A stretch of 64,000 nt of DNA, taken from contig CADEFT010000011.1 in assembly GCA_902826685.1 (NCBI GenBank), forward strand, positions 124,001 through 188,000, in the 5' to 3' direction. The notes beneath the pieces are model-generated. The model had not been told where the DNA came from. It did no database searches and saw only the letters and a list, made by a program, of their open reading frames with translations. This document shows, piece after piece, positions 1 through 9,191 of this stretch; the stretch's first letter is position 1; every line of letters starts with the position of its first letter. The translations under genes were made by a program, and so were the position numbers. The stretch comes from an uncultured Acidobacteriota bacterium (GTDB lineage: Bacteria; Acidobacteriota; Terriglobia; Bryobacterales; Bryobacteraceae).

Positions 1-207
1 CAGCACATCGAAGCGCTGCGCGATGGCGTCATCGACGTGATGATGGTGCAGGATTCCTACCGCATCGGCTATGAGGCGGTGCGGTCGCTGGCCATGAAGC
101 TGCGCGGCGAGACGCCGCCTAAACGCGTCGATCTGCCCGCCCGCGAGGTCACCAAGGTGGACCTGGACAATCCGGACGTGATGAAGATGCTGCGCCCAGC
201 CCGCTGA
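1..207 (+). CDS. C-terminus of a sugar ABC transporter substrate-binding protein (partial)
   Basis: The window opens inside this gene; 68 codons remain before TGA at 205-207. The translation reads IEALRDGVIDVMMVQDSYRI, then GYEAVRSLAMKLRGE, then VTKVDLDNPDVMKMLRP. This is the usual end of periplasmic LacI/ribose-binding-type proteins (Peripla_BP_4): a hinge strand with VVQDxxRxGY, a helix, and a final VTKxNLDxP strand. By family it would bind a sugar outside the membrane and deliver it to an ABC permease. Its substrate, start and partners lie outside the window. The last 135 bases were the source of the decayed repeats that follow. Confidence 0.75.
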   Translation, partial: QHIEALRDGVIDVMMVQDSYRIGYEAVRSLAMKLRGETPPKRVDLPAREVTKVDLDNPDVMKMLRPAR

Positions 208-694
208 CGTTGGCACCCGAGCGGCCGTGGGGTCGCTGCGCGTGAAGCTGCGCGGCGAGACGCCGGCCAAGCGCGCCGATGAACCGACGAACGGCACGTT
301 GGCATCGGCCGTGCGGCCGATGCCCACCAAGCTGCGCGGCTAGACGCCGGACAAGTGCGCCGGTGTAACTGGCCCGGCCCATTCGCCGATCATCACGAAC
401 GTGAACGGCACGTTGGCATCGAGGCCGTGCGGTCGCTGGCCACGAGACTGCGCCGCGAGATGCGGGCCAAATGCGCCGATGTAATGAGGATGCTGCGGCC
501 CGCCCTTCGCCGATCATCACGGCAGGATCGGCATCGAGGCCGGATGATCGCTGCGCATGAAACTGCGCGGCGAGAGGCCGGCCAAGCGCTTCGATGTTAC
601 GAAAACGCCGCGCTCATCCCGAACCTAGACAGCACGTTGGCATTGAGCGGCGGCCGTGAGGCCGTACGTGAAACTGCACCCAGCCCGTTGAGAA
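208..694. repeat. Decayed tandem array made of the 3' ends of both flanking genes
   Basis: There is no credible gene here. About five degenerate units occur, the later ones spaced about 114-116 bp. Each contains a copy of the tail of the upstream binding-protein gene (core GCTGCGCGGCGAGACGCC, parent at 73-132; copies near 221-280, 305-364, 421-482, 537-596 and 651-691). Several units also hold a copy of the antisense end of the downstream SDR gene: 382-423 matches 720-760 at 33 of 41 positions by eye with one gap. The last unit ends at 674-691 with a 16/18 match to the binding-protein terminus including its stop, three bases before the SDR stop at 695-697. The array is therefore best read as a tandemly duplicated tail-to-tail gene junction. 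Confidence 0.75.
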
Positions 695-1447
695 TCAGCC
701 GCGGCCCACCAGCGGCATCTTCGTCGCCATCACGGTCATGAACAGCACATTGGCGTCGAGCGGAAGGCTCGCCATGTAAACCACAGCGTCGGCGACATGC
801 TGCACGTTCATGCGCGGCTCGACCATGGTGGTCCCGTTGGCTTGCGCCACGCCCGCCGTCATGCGCTCGGTCATTTCGGTGGCGGCGTTTCCTATGTCGA
901 TCTGGCTGCACGCGATATCGTTTTTTCGCCCATCGAGCGCGATGCACTTGGTCAAGCCGGTAATGGCATGCTTGGTCGCCGTATAGGGCGAGGAGTTCGG
1001 CCGCGGCGTCTGCGCGGAGATCGAGCCGTTGTTGATAATGCGTCCGCCGCGCGGCTCCTGCGCTTTCATGATTCGCATCGCCTGCTGGGCACAGAGGAAC
1101 GGCCCGGTCAGATTGACCCCCACCACGTTCGTCCATTGCTGGTAGGTGAGATCTTCCATCGCGATCGCGGGCGCGCCGGTTCCCGCGTTGTTGAATAAAA
1201 CATCCAACCGTCCAAATGTTTCCTTGACACGGGCAAAGAGCGCCTCGACCGCGGCTGGATCCGTTACGTCGGTGGGAACGGCGATCATTCGTTCTCCCTG
1301 CACGGCGGCCACGGTCTTATCGAGTTCGGAGGCGCGGCGCCCGGCCGCCGCCACGGCAAAGCCCGCCTTGTGAAGCGCCAGGGCCGAAGCCCTGCCAATG
1401 CCGCTGCCGGCGCCGGTGACCAGGGCGACCTTTAAATCTTGAGACAT
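695..1447 (-). CDS. Short-chain dehydrogenase/reductase (classical SDR)
   Basis: A 250-residue protein with the classical SDR layout. The Rossmann motif TGAGSGIG is at about residues 11-18, NNAG at about 90, and a Ser (NNGSIS) with YTATK at about 154 supplies the catalytic Ser-Tyr-Lys set. Length is normal. The enzyme is expected to be cytoplasmic and to use NAD(P)H for an alcohol/ketone interconversion; the substrate cannot be read from sequence. The C-terminus ([19 protein letters not shown]) resembles SDRs of unknown substrate. It is transcribed divergently from the sulfotransferase-like gene across about 118 bp that must hold both promoters. Its 3' end contributed half of each unit in the neighbouring repeat array. 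Confidence 0.85.
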   Translation of the reverse strand: MSQDLKVALVTGAGSGIGRASALALHKAGFAVAAAGRRASELDKTVAAVQGERMIAVPTDVTDPAAVEALFARVKETFGRLDVLFNNAGTGAPAIAMEDLTYQQWTNVVGVNLTGPFLCAQQAMRIMKAQEPRGGRIINNGSISAQTPRPNSSPYTATKHAITGLTKCIALDGRKNDIACSQIDIGNAATEMTERMTAGVAQANGTTMVEPRMNVQHVADAVVYMASLPLDANVLFMTVMATKMPLVGRG

Positions 1448-1565
1448 GAACTATATTGTGCCCGAATCGGGCAACGGGACGAACAAAGCGGTAATCGATG
1501 AACTATCCGCCGGCTGTCGTAAAGAAGTTAGTAACATTCGCGCGTGCGGTAACGCCTACTAGCAA

Positions 1566-3326
1566 GTGAGTATGCTTTGCACGAAGCGGGCCGGCCGGGC
1601 TGTCCTTCTGGGCATCGGCGTCGCAATCTTCTCTTTTCCGTCGCTCGCGGCCATGGCTGTCACGCTTAACAGCAGCGTTTCCAGAGCCTCCCTGGCCACA
1701 TTGATCGACTTCGATGCACAGGTTCAAGGCGCCGACGCCGCGAACTTATGGTACCGGTACCGCGTTCGGCGAATGGGCGGTGAGTTTCAGACCATTCACG
1801 ATTTCGGACCGAAGCCGGGCATCGAGTGGACCAACGCGGACGTCGAAGGCGCCTACGAAGTGGAAGTGACCGTGCGCGACCGCGAGACGGGCGAAACGGC
1901 CACCGCGGCGCGGTTGATTTCCATGATGCCGCTGGCGGGCCGGAGCGGTCCAGTCGTAACCGGAACCGCCCATCCGCTGCTCTTCTTATATAGCGCTCCG
2001 CCATGCCCGGAAGGCGCGTCCATGCGTGTGCGGTTCGAATCGCCCGAAGGCGTGGTTCAGTCCACGCCCGACAAGGCTTGCCGCCCGGGTCTCACCATGA
2101 ATTTTTATCTCGCCGGTCTGCGCGGCGAAACCGAATACCGCGTACGTCATACGTTGAACGCCGGCGAGCGCAGCATGGAAGGGCCAGAACTTGCCTTCAT
2201 CACGCGCCCATCGCTTGACTTCATGCAGCGTTCGGTGTTGCAGACGCCGCCCGATGGCGCGCGGTCGGGCATCATCCTCGAAAGTCCGCTTTCGGCGCCG
2301 ATGATGGCTACCGATCTGTTTGGCCACGTGGTCTGGTACTACGGCCACGACATCTCGTTCGTTACGCGGCCCGACGTCAACGGACGTTTTTTCGGCATCG
2401 TGCAATCGCCGGGCGATCACTCGCTGCAGGAGGTGCGCGAATTCGATCTGGCCGGCGTCACGCAGCGCGAGACCAACGCCGCCCGCATCAACGAACAGCT
2501 GACCGCGATGGGCCGGCGTCCCATCAGCGGCTTTCATCATGAAGCGCTGCGCCTGCCGGACGGACGAATCCTGGTGCTCGCCTCGTCGGAAGAGATCCTG
2601 ACGGACGTGCAAGGGCCAGGCCCGGTGAATGTCCTGAGCGATGCGATCATCGTCATGGATTCGAACCTGCAAGTGGTCTGGGCCTGGGATGGGTTCGATC
2701 ATCTCGACGTCCGCCGTGCCGCGATCTTCGACCAAAAGTGTTCCACCGGAGCCTGCCCCAAGCTTTTCCTCGATACCGACGCCAACGACTGGCTGCATGG
2801 CAATTCGGTGCAGCCCACGCCCGACGGCAACCTCATTTTTTCCATCCGTCATCAGGACTGGGTCGTCAAAATCGACTACCGTAACGGCTCGGGCGACGGA
2901 AGCGTGCTCTGGCGGCTGGGCAAGGACGGCGACTTTACCTACCTCTCTTCCGATCCGTTCCCGTGGTTCTCGCACCAGCACGATGCGCGTTTCATCGACG
3001 CCAACACCATCATCGTCTTCGACAACGGCAACACGCGCCGCGCCGTTTATCCCGACGCCAATTCGCGCGGCCAGGTGATCCGTCTCGATGAAGAAAAACG
3101 GACCGCCACTTTTGTAATGAACGCCGATCTGGGCGCTTACGCTTACGCTCTCGGTTCGGCGCAAAAGCTCCTCAACGACAACTATCATTTCGAAATGGGA
3201 TGGGTTCCGAGCGGGGGCAGCATCTCGGTCGAAATCGATCCGGAAGGCGGCGAGGTGTACAGCCTGAAGGCCAGCCTGCCGCGGTATCGCACATTCCGGA
3301 TGCAGGACATGTATACTCCGTATTAG
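1566..3326 (+). CDS. Arylsulfate sulfotransferase-like secreted protein (ASST family)
   Basis: A 586-residue protein with a hydrophobic N-terminus (AVLLGIGVAIFSFPSLAAMA) consistent with a signal peptide. After a fibronectin-like N-terminal part come repeated strands with the His-rich features of bacterial arylsulfotransferases: HHEALRLPDGR at about 323, DWLHGNSVQPTPDGN at about 407 and FSHQHDARF at about 467. In the family these loops of a six-bladed propeller surround the active site that moves sulfate from one phenolic ester to another. I cannot assign the exact catalytic His. The start is GTG at 1566, with ATG at 1572 as an equally good choice. It is followed after 19 bp by a sulfatase gene, so the two may handle sulfate esters together (inference). 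Confidence 0.75.
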   Translation: MSMLCTKRAGRAVLLGIGVAIFSFPSLAAMAVTLNSSVSRASLATLIDFDAQVQGADAANLWYRYRVRRMGGEFQTIHDFGPKPGIEWTNADVEGAYEVEVTVRDRETGETATAARLISMMPLAGRSGPVVTGTAHPLLFLYSAPPCPEGASMRVRFESPEGVVQSTPDKACRPGLTMNFYLAGLRGETEYRVRHTLNAGERSMEGPELAFITRPSLDFMQRSVLQTPPDGARSGIILESPLSAPMMATDLFGHVVWYYGHDISFVTRPDVNGRFFGIVQSPGDHSLQEVREFDLAGVTQRETNAARINEQLTAMGRRPISGFHHEALRLPDGRILVLASSEEILTDVQGPGPVNVLSDAIIVMDSNLQVVWAWDGFDHLDVRRAAIFDQKCSTGACPKLFLDTDANDWLHGNSVQPTPDGNLIFSIRHQDWVVKIDYRNGSGDGSVLWRLGKDGDFTYLSSDPFPWFSHQHDARFIDANTIIVFDNGNTRRAVYPDANSRGQVIRLDEEKRTATFVMNADLGAYAYALGSAQKLLNDNYHFEMGWVPSGGSISVEIDPEGGEVYSLKASLPRYRTFRMQDMYTPY

Positions 3327-3345
3327 GTTCCCAGCCTAATATCGG

Positions 3346-4713
3346 ATGAACAGACGCAGCTTCCTCCAAACTGCGGCGGGTGCATTGATGCCGGCCGCCG
3401 CCGCTCGCGGGCAGGCCTCCCGGCCGAACATCGTATTGATCACCGCCGACGACATGGGCTACGGGGACCTGGGCTGCTATGGGTCCCATCTCACTACTCC
3501 GAATCTGGATACGATGGCCGGCGAAGGTGTGCGATTCCGCCACTTCTGCTCCGCCAGTTCGGTTTGTTCGCCCTCGCGCGCGGCGCTGTTGACGGGCCGC
3601 TATCCGGCGCGCTCCGGCATCACCCGGGTGATGTTCCCGTTCGATACGTATGGCATTCCGGCTACTGAAACCACGATTCCGCAGATGCTGAAGACCGCGG
3701 GCTACCGTACCGCCTGTTTCGGCAAGTGGCATCTCGGTTCGCAGCGGGCGTTCCTTCCCACCGAGCGCGGCTTCGACGAATATTTCGGCATCCCCCACAG
3801 CCACGACATGTGGCCGCGTCCGCTCATGCGCAATACCGAGATCGTCGAAGATCCGGCGCGGCTCGATATGTTGACGCAGCGCTTCACGCGCGAGGCGGTG
3901 CGCTTCATCGGCGAAGCGAAGGAGTCGCCCTTCTTTCTGTACTTCGCCCACACGGCGCCGCACATTCCCCTGGAAGCGTCGAGTTCTTTCAAGGGCAAAT
4001 CGCCGCTGGGCCGGTATAGCGACGTCGTGCGCGAGATGGATTGGAGCGTCGGAGAACTCTTCAGCGCCTTGCGGGAAAACGGCCTCGACGATAACACGAT
4101 GGTGTTGTTCACCAGCGACAACGGACCCTGGTATCAGGGCAGCCGCGGGGGCCTGCGCGGCGTGAAGGGCGAAACCTACGAAGGCGGCATGCGCGTTCCG
4201 ATGGTGGCGCGCTATCCGGGCCGGATTCCCAAGGGAGCGGCGACGAACGCCTTCGCCTCGGCCCTGGACCTGCTGCCCACCTTCGGGCGGCTGGCCGGCG
4301 CCGCGCTTCCTGGACAGCCGCTCGACGGCACCGACATCTGGCCGCTGCTTTCCGGGCAGCAGGATTCGATCGACCGTGAGATGTTTCTCTATTTCGATGG
4401 ACTGCACGCGCAATGCGCCCGCCTGGGGCGCTGGAAGCTTCACATGTCGCGCTACGACACGCCGCCCTGGCTGCCGGGCGGCCGCGTCAACCTGCCGCTT
4501 CCGCGTCCGGAGCTGTACGACATGGAGAACGACTCCGAAGAGGATTACGACTGCGCCGCCGAGAATGAAGCCACGGTGACGGACATGAGGGCGCGAATGG
4601 AACGGCTGCTTCTCACCTTGCCGGCTCCGGTGATGAGCGCCTGGCGCGACACCATGCGGCGGCGGGTCGAAGATACTCCGATCGGTGCGCCGCCGGTCGA
4701 GATCAAGCCATAA
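3346..4713 (+). CDS. Secreted sulfatase (formylglycine-dependent, arylsulfatase-like)
   Basis: A 455-residue enzyme. The N-terminus NRRSFLQTAAGALMPAAAA looks like a Tat-type or Sec leader. PNIVLITADDMGYGDLG at about residues 27-43 supplies metal-binding Asp35/Asp36, and C74-S-P-S-R is the exact sulfatase signature in which Cys is converted to formylglycine. GKWHLG at about 127 and FTSDNGPW at about 257 are the other metal and substrate motifs, so the active site looks intact. It would hydrolyse a sulfate ester outside the cytoplasm. No maturase is present in the window. It sits between the ASST-like gene and an SGNH hydrolase on the same strand with 19 bp and 9 bp gaps, probably one operon. 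Confidence 0.9.
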   Translation: MNRRSFLQTAAGALMPAAAARGQASRPNIVLITADDMGYGDLGCYGSHLTTPNLDTMAGEGVRFRHFCSASSVCSPSRAALLTGRYPARSGITRVMFPFDTYGIPATETTIPQMLKTAGYRTACFGKWHLGSQRAFLPTERGFDEYFGIPHSHDMWPRPLMRNTEIVEDPARLDMLTQRFTREAVRFIGEAKESPFFLYFAHTAPHIPLEASSSFKGKSPLGRYSDVVREMDWSVGELFSALRENGLDDNTMVLFTSDNGPWYQGSRGGLRGVKGETYEGGMRVPMVARYPGRIPKGAATNAFASALDLLPTFGRLAGAALPGQPLDGTDIWPLLSGQQDSIDREMFLYFDGLHAQCARLGRWKLHMSRYDTPPWLPGGRVNLPLPRPELYDMENDSEEDYDCAAENEATVTDMRARMERLLLTLPAPVMSAWRDTMRRRVEDTPIGAPPVEIKP

Positions 4714-4722
4714 TCTGGTTCT

Positions 4723-5808
4723 ATGAACCGCCGCGATTTTTCCCTTTTGCTCGGTGCGCCGCTGCTGGCCCAACAGGCGCCGCCGGAACTCGATTGGCAC
4801 GACGCGAAGAAATTTACGGTCGAGGGGCTGGGCTTTCGCGATTTGAAGTCGCCTTACGACCGGCTGCCTGTTCGAGCCGAAAACGCCGTGCGCAAGGCCG
4901 TATGGGATCTGAGCCGCGACGCCTCGGGCGTGCTGGTGCGTTTCACCTCCGCCACGCCGACGCTGCATGCCCGCTGGTCGCTGACAAGCCAGAATCTGGC
5001 CGCGCCCACCATGACGGCTACCGCGCAAAGCGGCCTCGATCTCTACGCGCGCAACGACGCCGGGCGCTGGCGTTGGCTCGGGATCGGACGGGCTACCAAG
5101 TATCCGCAAAACACCGACGTGCTGGCGGCCGTGCTGCCCGCTGGCTCGCGCGAGTACATGATCTATCTGCCGCTGCGCAACGGCGTCACTTCGCTTGAGA
5201 TCGGTGTCGGCAAGGGCGCGTCCATCGGTGCCGCTCCGGCGCGGCCCGCCGCTTCGAAGGCGATCGTCTTCTATGGCACGTCCATCACGCACGGCATTGC
5301 CGCTTCGCGGCCCGGTATGACGCATGTCGCCATTCTCGGCCGCCGCTTCAATCGAGAGGTCATCAACCTCGGCTTTTCCGGCAACGGGCGCATGGAGCCG
5401 GAAGTGACGAAGTTCGTCGCCGAACTCGACCCGGCCGTGTTCGTGCTCGATTGCCTGCCCAACATGACGGCCAAAGACGTTCATGAGCGCGCCGCCGCCT
5501 GCGTGAAGACGCTGCGCGCGGCACGGCCGCGGACTCCCATTCTTTTGGTGGAAGACCGCAATTACGCCGATAACTTCCTGAACGCTTCGCGGCGCGAGCG
5601 CAATGAGACCAATCACGAGGCCATGCGCGCGGTCTACGCCAAACTGCGCGAGGAGAAGGTTCCCCTCCTCCACTATCTGAAGGCCGATGATTTGCTGGGC
5701 GAGGACGGGGAAGCCACCATCGACGGTTCGCATCCCACCGATCTCGGCTTTACCCGCCAGGCGGCCGCCTTCGAACAAGTGCTGCGGAAGATCCTCAACG
5801 CAAGCTAA
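4723..5808 (+). CDS. Secreted SGNH/GDSL-type hydrolase
   Basis: A 361-residue protein with a short N-terminal leader (RRDFSLLLGAPLLAQQ). A beta-rich N-terminal domain of about 170 residues precedes an SGNH fold with block I YGTSITHG at about 183 (Ser nucleophile), GFSGNGRM at about 217 (Gly/Asn of the oxyanion hole) and DGSHPTD at about 333 (Asp/His). This matches the SGNH_hydro_N plus GDSL esterase arrangement of acidobacterial and planctomycete proteins that deacylate carbohydrates. The substrate is unknown. It is the third gene of a probable operon with the sulfatase. Its TAA stop lies inside the first copy of a 23-bp direct repeat. Confidence 0.8.
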   Translation: MNRRDFSLLLGAPLLAQQAPPELDWHDAKKFTVEGLGFRDLKSPYDRLPVRAENAVRKAVWDLSRDASGVLVRFTSATPTLHARWSLTSQNLAAPTMTATAQSGLDLYARNDAGRWRWLGIGRATKYPQNTDVLAAVLPAGSREYMIYLPLRNGVTSLEIGVGKGASIGAAPARPAASKAIVFYGTSITHGIAASRPGMTHVAILGRRFNREVINLGFSGNGRMEPEVTKFVAELDPAVFVLDCLPNMTAKDVHERAAACVKTLRAARPRTPILLVEDRNYADNFLNASRRERNETNHEAMRAVYAKLREEKVPLLHYLKADDLLGEDGEATIDGSHPTDLGFTRQAAAFEQVLRKILNAS

Positions 5809-5852
5809 CGGCTCGCATTCCGCGCCAGGTCCTCAACGCCAGCTACCGGCTC
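5792..5852. repeat. Tandem duplication of a tail-to-tail gene junction (about 38 bp unit)
   Basis: Bases 5792-5814 and 5830-5852 match at 21 of 23 positions. Copy 1 contains the stop of the SGNH hydrolase (TAA, 5806-5808). Copy 2 contains the stop of the convergent glycosyltransferase (CTA on the plus strand, 5843-5845). In copy 1 the CTAA core would serve as stop codon on both strands, so the two genes probably once ended on overlapping stops before the junction was duplicated. Confidence 0.7.
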
Positions 5853-6859
5853 AGGAATTCCATCCACGATCGCAACCCGCCGCCGTTGTGCCGCAGGATT
5901 GCCTGCATCCCGTCTTCGGCGGCATGCCGGTCGCACAGCAGCGCGCGGCCCACCCGCGCGATCTCCGAAACATCGTCCGAGCACGCCTTCCAGTGCTCCG
6001 GCGCCCAGTCGATCGCCTCCGACACCACCGACGGGATGCCTTCGGCGATGCCGTCGGCGGTAACCATGTTGAACGACTCGGTGTAGCTTGGCTGCAGCAG
6101 CAGATGCATCTGCCGCACCGTGACGCGAAACCGCGGCCAGGGTTGCCAGCCGGTCTCCACCAGCTTCACCGCCGGCAGACCGGCGAGCATATTGCGTACG
6201 GCTTCAAGAATGCCGCCGCCTCCTTCGGTCCGCCCAGACGAGACCCATAGTTCGAGCGCGGTGTGGTGCCGCCCCGCGATTTCGAGCGCGGCTCCGGCGG
6301 CGCTCATGAAATTCTTGAGCGGACGCGTGGCGCCGAACGCGCCGACCCTTAGCGTGCCTGCCTGATACAACGGGCGCGCGGCGGGTGTCTCGCTGTCCAG
6401 GTAGTAAAGGTTCGGCAGGTACGCGCAAGGCACTTCATAGGTGTCGCGAAGCCACCGGCAAAACTTGCGGCTGTTGCCGGCGATATGAAAGTTCCATGTC
6501 GCCCGTTCCAGGTCCATGCCTTCCCGGACCAGCTTCACGCCATTGCTATCGGCCTGCAGGAAGCCGACGTTTGAATGGCAATTCACGGCAAAACGGATGG
6601 CCGGAAACTCCGCCGTCAGCCTCTGCCATTCGAGCGTTGGAATCCATGGGGCCGAGACCACCACGTGCGAGATCGTGGCATCGAGCCTCGCCCGCAACTC
6701 GGCGGCATTGGCAATCGGCCAGACCTCGGCCGCGATGCCGTGTTTGCGCAGAGTCTTGGCCGTGTTTAACGCCGCCACACCCAGCCCGATATGAGAAATG
6801 TTCTTGCTGGCGGCAAAATTTTTATAAGCGAGAATAATGCGCCGACCGGTCAACTGCAT
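5843..6859 (-). CDS. Glycosyltransferase, GT-B fold (GT4-like)
   Basis: The chosen start is the ATG at 6859 (MQLTGRRIILAYKNFAA), preceded on the minus strand by GGGGAGA; an upstream ATG at 6985 would add 42 residues rich in Arg and Pro and would run into the neighbouring start. The 338-residue protein has an N-terminal domain with ISHIGLGVAALNTAKTLRKHG and a C-terminal domain with LRVGAFGATRPLKN, LELWVSSG and LLLQPSYTESFNMVTADGIAEGIP. That last stretch is the donor-nucleotide E-x7-E region of GT-B retaining enzymes (GPGTR/GT4 style). It probably transfers a sugar in the cytoplasm; donor and acceptor are unknown. Confidence 0.75.
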   Translation of the reverse strand: MQLTGRRIILAYKNFAASKNISHIGLGVAALNTAKTLRKHGIAAEVWPIANAAELRARLDATISHVVVSAPWIPTLEWQRLTAEFPAIRFAVNCHSNVGFLQADSNGVKLVREGMDLERATWNFHIAGNSRKFCRWLRDTYEVPCAYLPNLYYLDSETPAARPLYQAGTLRVGAFGATRPLKNFMSAAGAALEIAGRHHTALELWVSSGRTEGGGGILEAVRNMLAGLPAVKLVETGWQPWPRFRVTVRQMHLLLQPSYTESFNMVTADGIAEGIPSVVSEAIDWAPEHWKACSDDVSEIARVGRALLCDRHAAEDGMQAILRHNGGGLRSWMEFLSR

Positions 6860-6983
6860 AGGTTCAGACGTTCTCCCCGGTTTCAGGCTACGCGGCGGCT
6901 CCGGCAGGGGACGCCGGTACCAGCGCAAGATGTTGATTCGACTGATGCAATAGAATCGTGGTACTTGACAACGGCACGGCCGC

Positions 6984-9191
6984 ATGAAAACATGCAGTCA
7001 GTCCATGTCCCTGGCCAAAAGTGTCTTTACCGTCGGGTTGCTGGTAGCGCCGCTGTTTGCCGAGCCCTATGTTTTCAAGCCGCAGCAGCGCCGCTGGTGG
7101 GCCATTCAGCCGGTGAAGGCGATCGCTCCGCCCGCCCTCGACGAAGCGGGCCGCAAGTGGGCGCGCAACGAAATCGATCGGTTCATCTACGAAAAGCTTA
7201 AGGCCAAGGAGATCGCGCCCAGCGCTCCGGCCAGCCGGCAGGTGTTCCTCCGCCGCGTGACCTTGGACCTGACCGGAATTCCACCCACGCCCGCCGAGAC
7301 GCAGGAATACTTAAACGATACCCGGCCCGGCGCCGATGAGCGCATGATCGACCGTCTGCTGGCCAGTCCCCGCTACGGCGAGCGCTGGGGCCGTCATTGG
7401 CTCGATGTGGTGCGTTACGCCGATAGCGACGGCTTCAAGCAGGACGACACACGCCCCAACATGTGGCGTTACCGCGACTGGGTCATTCAAAGCTGGAACG
7501 ACGACAAGCCGTTTGACCGCTTCATCCGCGAACAGATCGCCGCCGACGAGATCTACCCTGGCGACGCCAAGGCGCTGCCGGGGCTTGGATACCTGCGCCT
7601 GTTCGAGGACGAGTTCAACCAGGCGCACATCCGGCTGCGCCGCCTGGAACTGCTGAACGACGTCACCGACAACACGGCGTTCGCTTTTATGGGCGTCACG
7701 CTCGCTTGCGCGCGTTGTCACGATCATAAGTTCGATCCGCTATTGCACCGCGACTACTACCGCCTGCAGTCGTTCTTTTCCAACATGAAGATCGACGATG
7801 AGGCGACGACGGCTTCTCCGGCCGAAGTGGCCTCCTACGAAGCTCGCCTGGCGCAGTACCGCGCCGCCGCCAAACCGGTGCTCGACAAGATCGACGCCTT
7901 TCTGGCCGAGCCGCGCGCCAAGTACAAAAAGGAATACATCGAACGCTTCCCGGAGGAAGTGCAGGTGGTATTCCACAAGGCGCCCGCCGAGCGCACGCCG
8001 ATGGATTGGCAGATCTATCACAAGGCCGTCACCCAGGTGGTGGTGCCCGACGCCGACATTGTGGCGAAGAAACTGGATGCCGCCGGTAAGGCGCGCTACA
8101 AGCAATTGCTCGCCGAACTCGACGGCTACCAGAACCTGCTGCCCGCCGATCTGCCCCGATTTCAGATCATGCGCGATCAGGCGATCGCCTCGCCCCCCAC
8201 CCACGTCCTCCGCGCCGGCGCTCTCGACGCGGATATGGAGGAAGTCGCGCCGGGCAATCTGAGCATCCTCGACCCGGAGCCCGCCGCCGTCAAACCGCTG
8301 CCCGCACTGAATTCGAGCGGCCGCCGCGCCGCGCTGGCCAACATTCTGGCCGATGCGAACAATCCGCTGTCGACGCGCGTCATCGTCAATCGCATCTGGC
8401 ATTATCATTTCGGCCGCGGCATCGTGCCCTCCACCAGCGATTTCGGATTGATGGGCGAAAGACCCACCCATCCGGCGCTGCTCGACTGGCTGACCGCGCA
8501 GTTCACCGGTCCCGATGGCTGGAGCGTGAAAAAGCTGCACCGGCGCATTCTGCTGAGCGCCACCTATCGCCAGTCGTCCGATTTCCGGGAGGACGCGGCC
8601 GAAGCCGATACCGACAACAAGCTGCTGTGGCGCTACCCGCGCCGTCGCCTGGAATCGGATTCCATTCGCGATTCCATGCTCGCCGTCTCCGGTTTGCTCG
8701 ATCCTACGATGGGCGGTCCCGGCGTTTTCCCTGCCGTTCCGGCGGGCACTGAAATACAGGAAGGCCGCCATTGGCGCAAGTCGCGCGGGCCGGAAGACGA
8801 ATACCGCTCGAGCGTCTATATCTTCGCCCGGCGCCTGGTGCGCTATCCGATGCTGCAGAGCTTCGACACGCCGCTGGCATTTGAAAGTTGTGGCCGGCGG
8901 CAGGAAACCGTGACACCCGATCAGGCGCTGGAACTGATGAACGGCCAGGCGGCCGCGGGCTTTGCCCATGCGCTCGCCAAACGCGTGGCCAACGATTCCG
9001 GTCAAACCCCGGCGGCGCTCGCCGAGCGCGCGTTCCGGCTCACCATGGGCCGCGCGCCCACCGCCGCCGAAGCGGGCCGCGCCAGTGAATTTCTAAGCCG
9101 GCAGACGGCGCTTGCCGGGGGCGCGCAAGGGGCTCTCGAAGACCTGAGCCTCGCTCTTTTGAGCTCGAGCGAATTTCTCTACATCGATTGA
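6984..9191 (+). CDS. DUF1549/DUF1553 (PSD1-type) protein
   Basis: A 735-residue secreted protein with a leader (AKSVFTVGLLVAPLFAEP). The first half is DUF1549 with RRVTLDLTGIPPTPAE, RYGERWGRHWLDVVRYADSD and the haem-like motif CARCHDHKFDP at about residue 241. The second half is DUF1553 with TRVIVNRIWHYHFGRGIV, TSDFG and SATYRQSS. Unlike many planctomycete relatives it lacks an N-terminal cytochrome c domain, so the single CxxCH is the only haem candidate. The biochemical role of the family is not established. It overlaps the next gene (DUF1501) by one base, and this pair is a standard two-gene module in Planctomycetes and Acidobacteria. Confidence 0.85.
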   Translation: MKTCSQSMSLAKSVFTVGLLVAPLFAEPYVFKPQQRRWWAIQPVKAIAPPALDEAGRKWARNEIDRFIYEKLKAKEIAPSAPASRQVFLRRVTLDLTGIPPTPAETQEYLNDTRPGADERMIDRLLASPRYGERWGRHWLDVVRYADSDGFKQDDTRPNMWRYRDWVIQSWNDDKPFDRFIREQIAADEIYPGDAKALPGLGYLRLFEDEFNQAHIRLRRLELLNDVTDNTAFAFMGVTLACARCHDHKFDPLLHRDYYRLQSFFSNMKIDDEATTASPAEVASYEARLAQYRAAAKPVLDKIDAFLAEPRAKYKKEYIERFPEEVQVVFHKAPAERTPMDWQIYHKAVTQVVVPDADIVAKKLDAAGKARYKQLLAELDGYQNLLPADLPRFQIMRDQAIASPPTHVLRAGALDADMEEVAPGNLSILDPEPAAVKPLPALNSSGRRAALANILADANNPLSTRVIVNRIWHYHFGRGIVPSTSDFGLMGERPTHPALLDWLTAQFTGPDGWSVKKLHRRILLSATYRQSSDFREDAAEADTDNKLLWRYPRRRLESDSIRDSMLAVSGLLDPTMGGPGVFPAVPAGTEIQEGRHWRKSRGPEDEYRSSVYIFARRLVRYPMLQSFDTPLAFESCGRRQETVTPDQALELMNGQAAAGFAHALAKRVANDSGQTPAALAERAFRLTMGRAPTAAEAGRASEFLSRQTALAGGAQGALEDLSLALLSSSEFLYID

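Noticed and set aside
149..520. 123-codon minus-strand frame with internally repeated peptides
   Set aside because: The peptide repeats (RRLAAQL, RPHGR) are only the translation of the decayed DNA array and have no start signal or family.
3172..5778. Very long antisense reading frame (868 codons) opposite the sulfatase and hydrolase genes
   Set aside because: No signal peptide, domain or family pattern; it is the Arg/His-rich shadow of two well-supported genes in GC-rich DNA. Similar long shadows occur opposite nirB (22940-25351) and the NHL genes.
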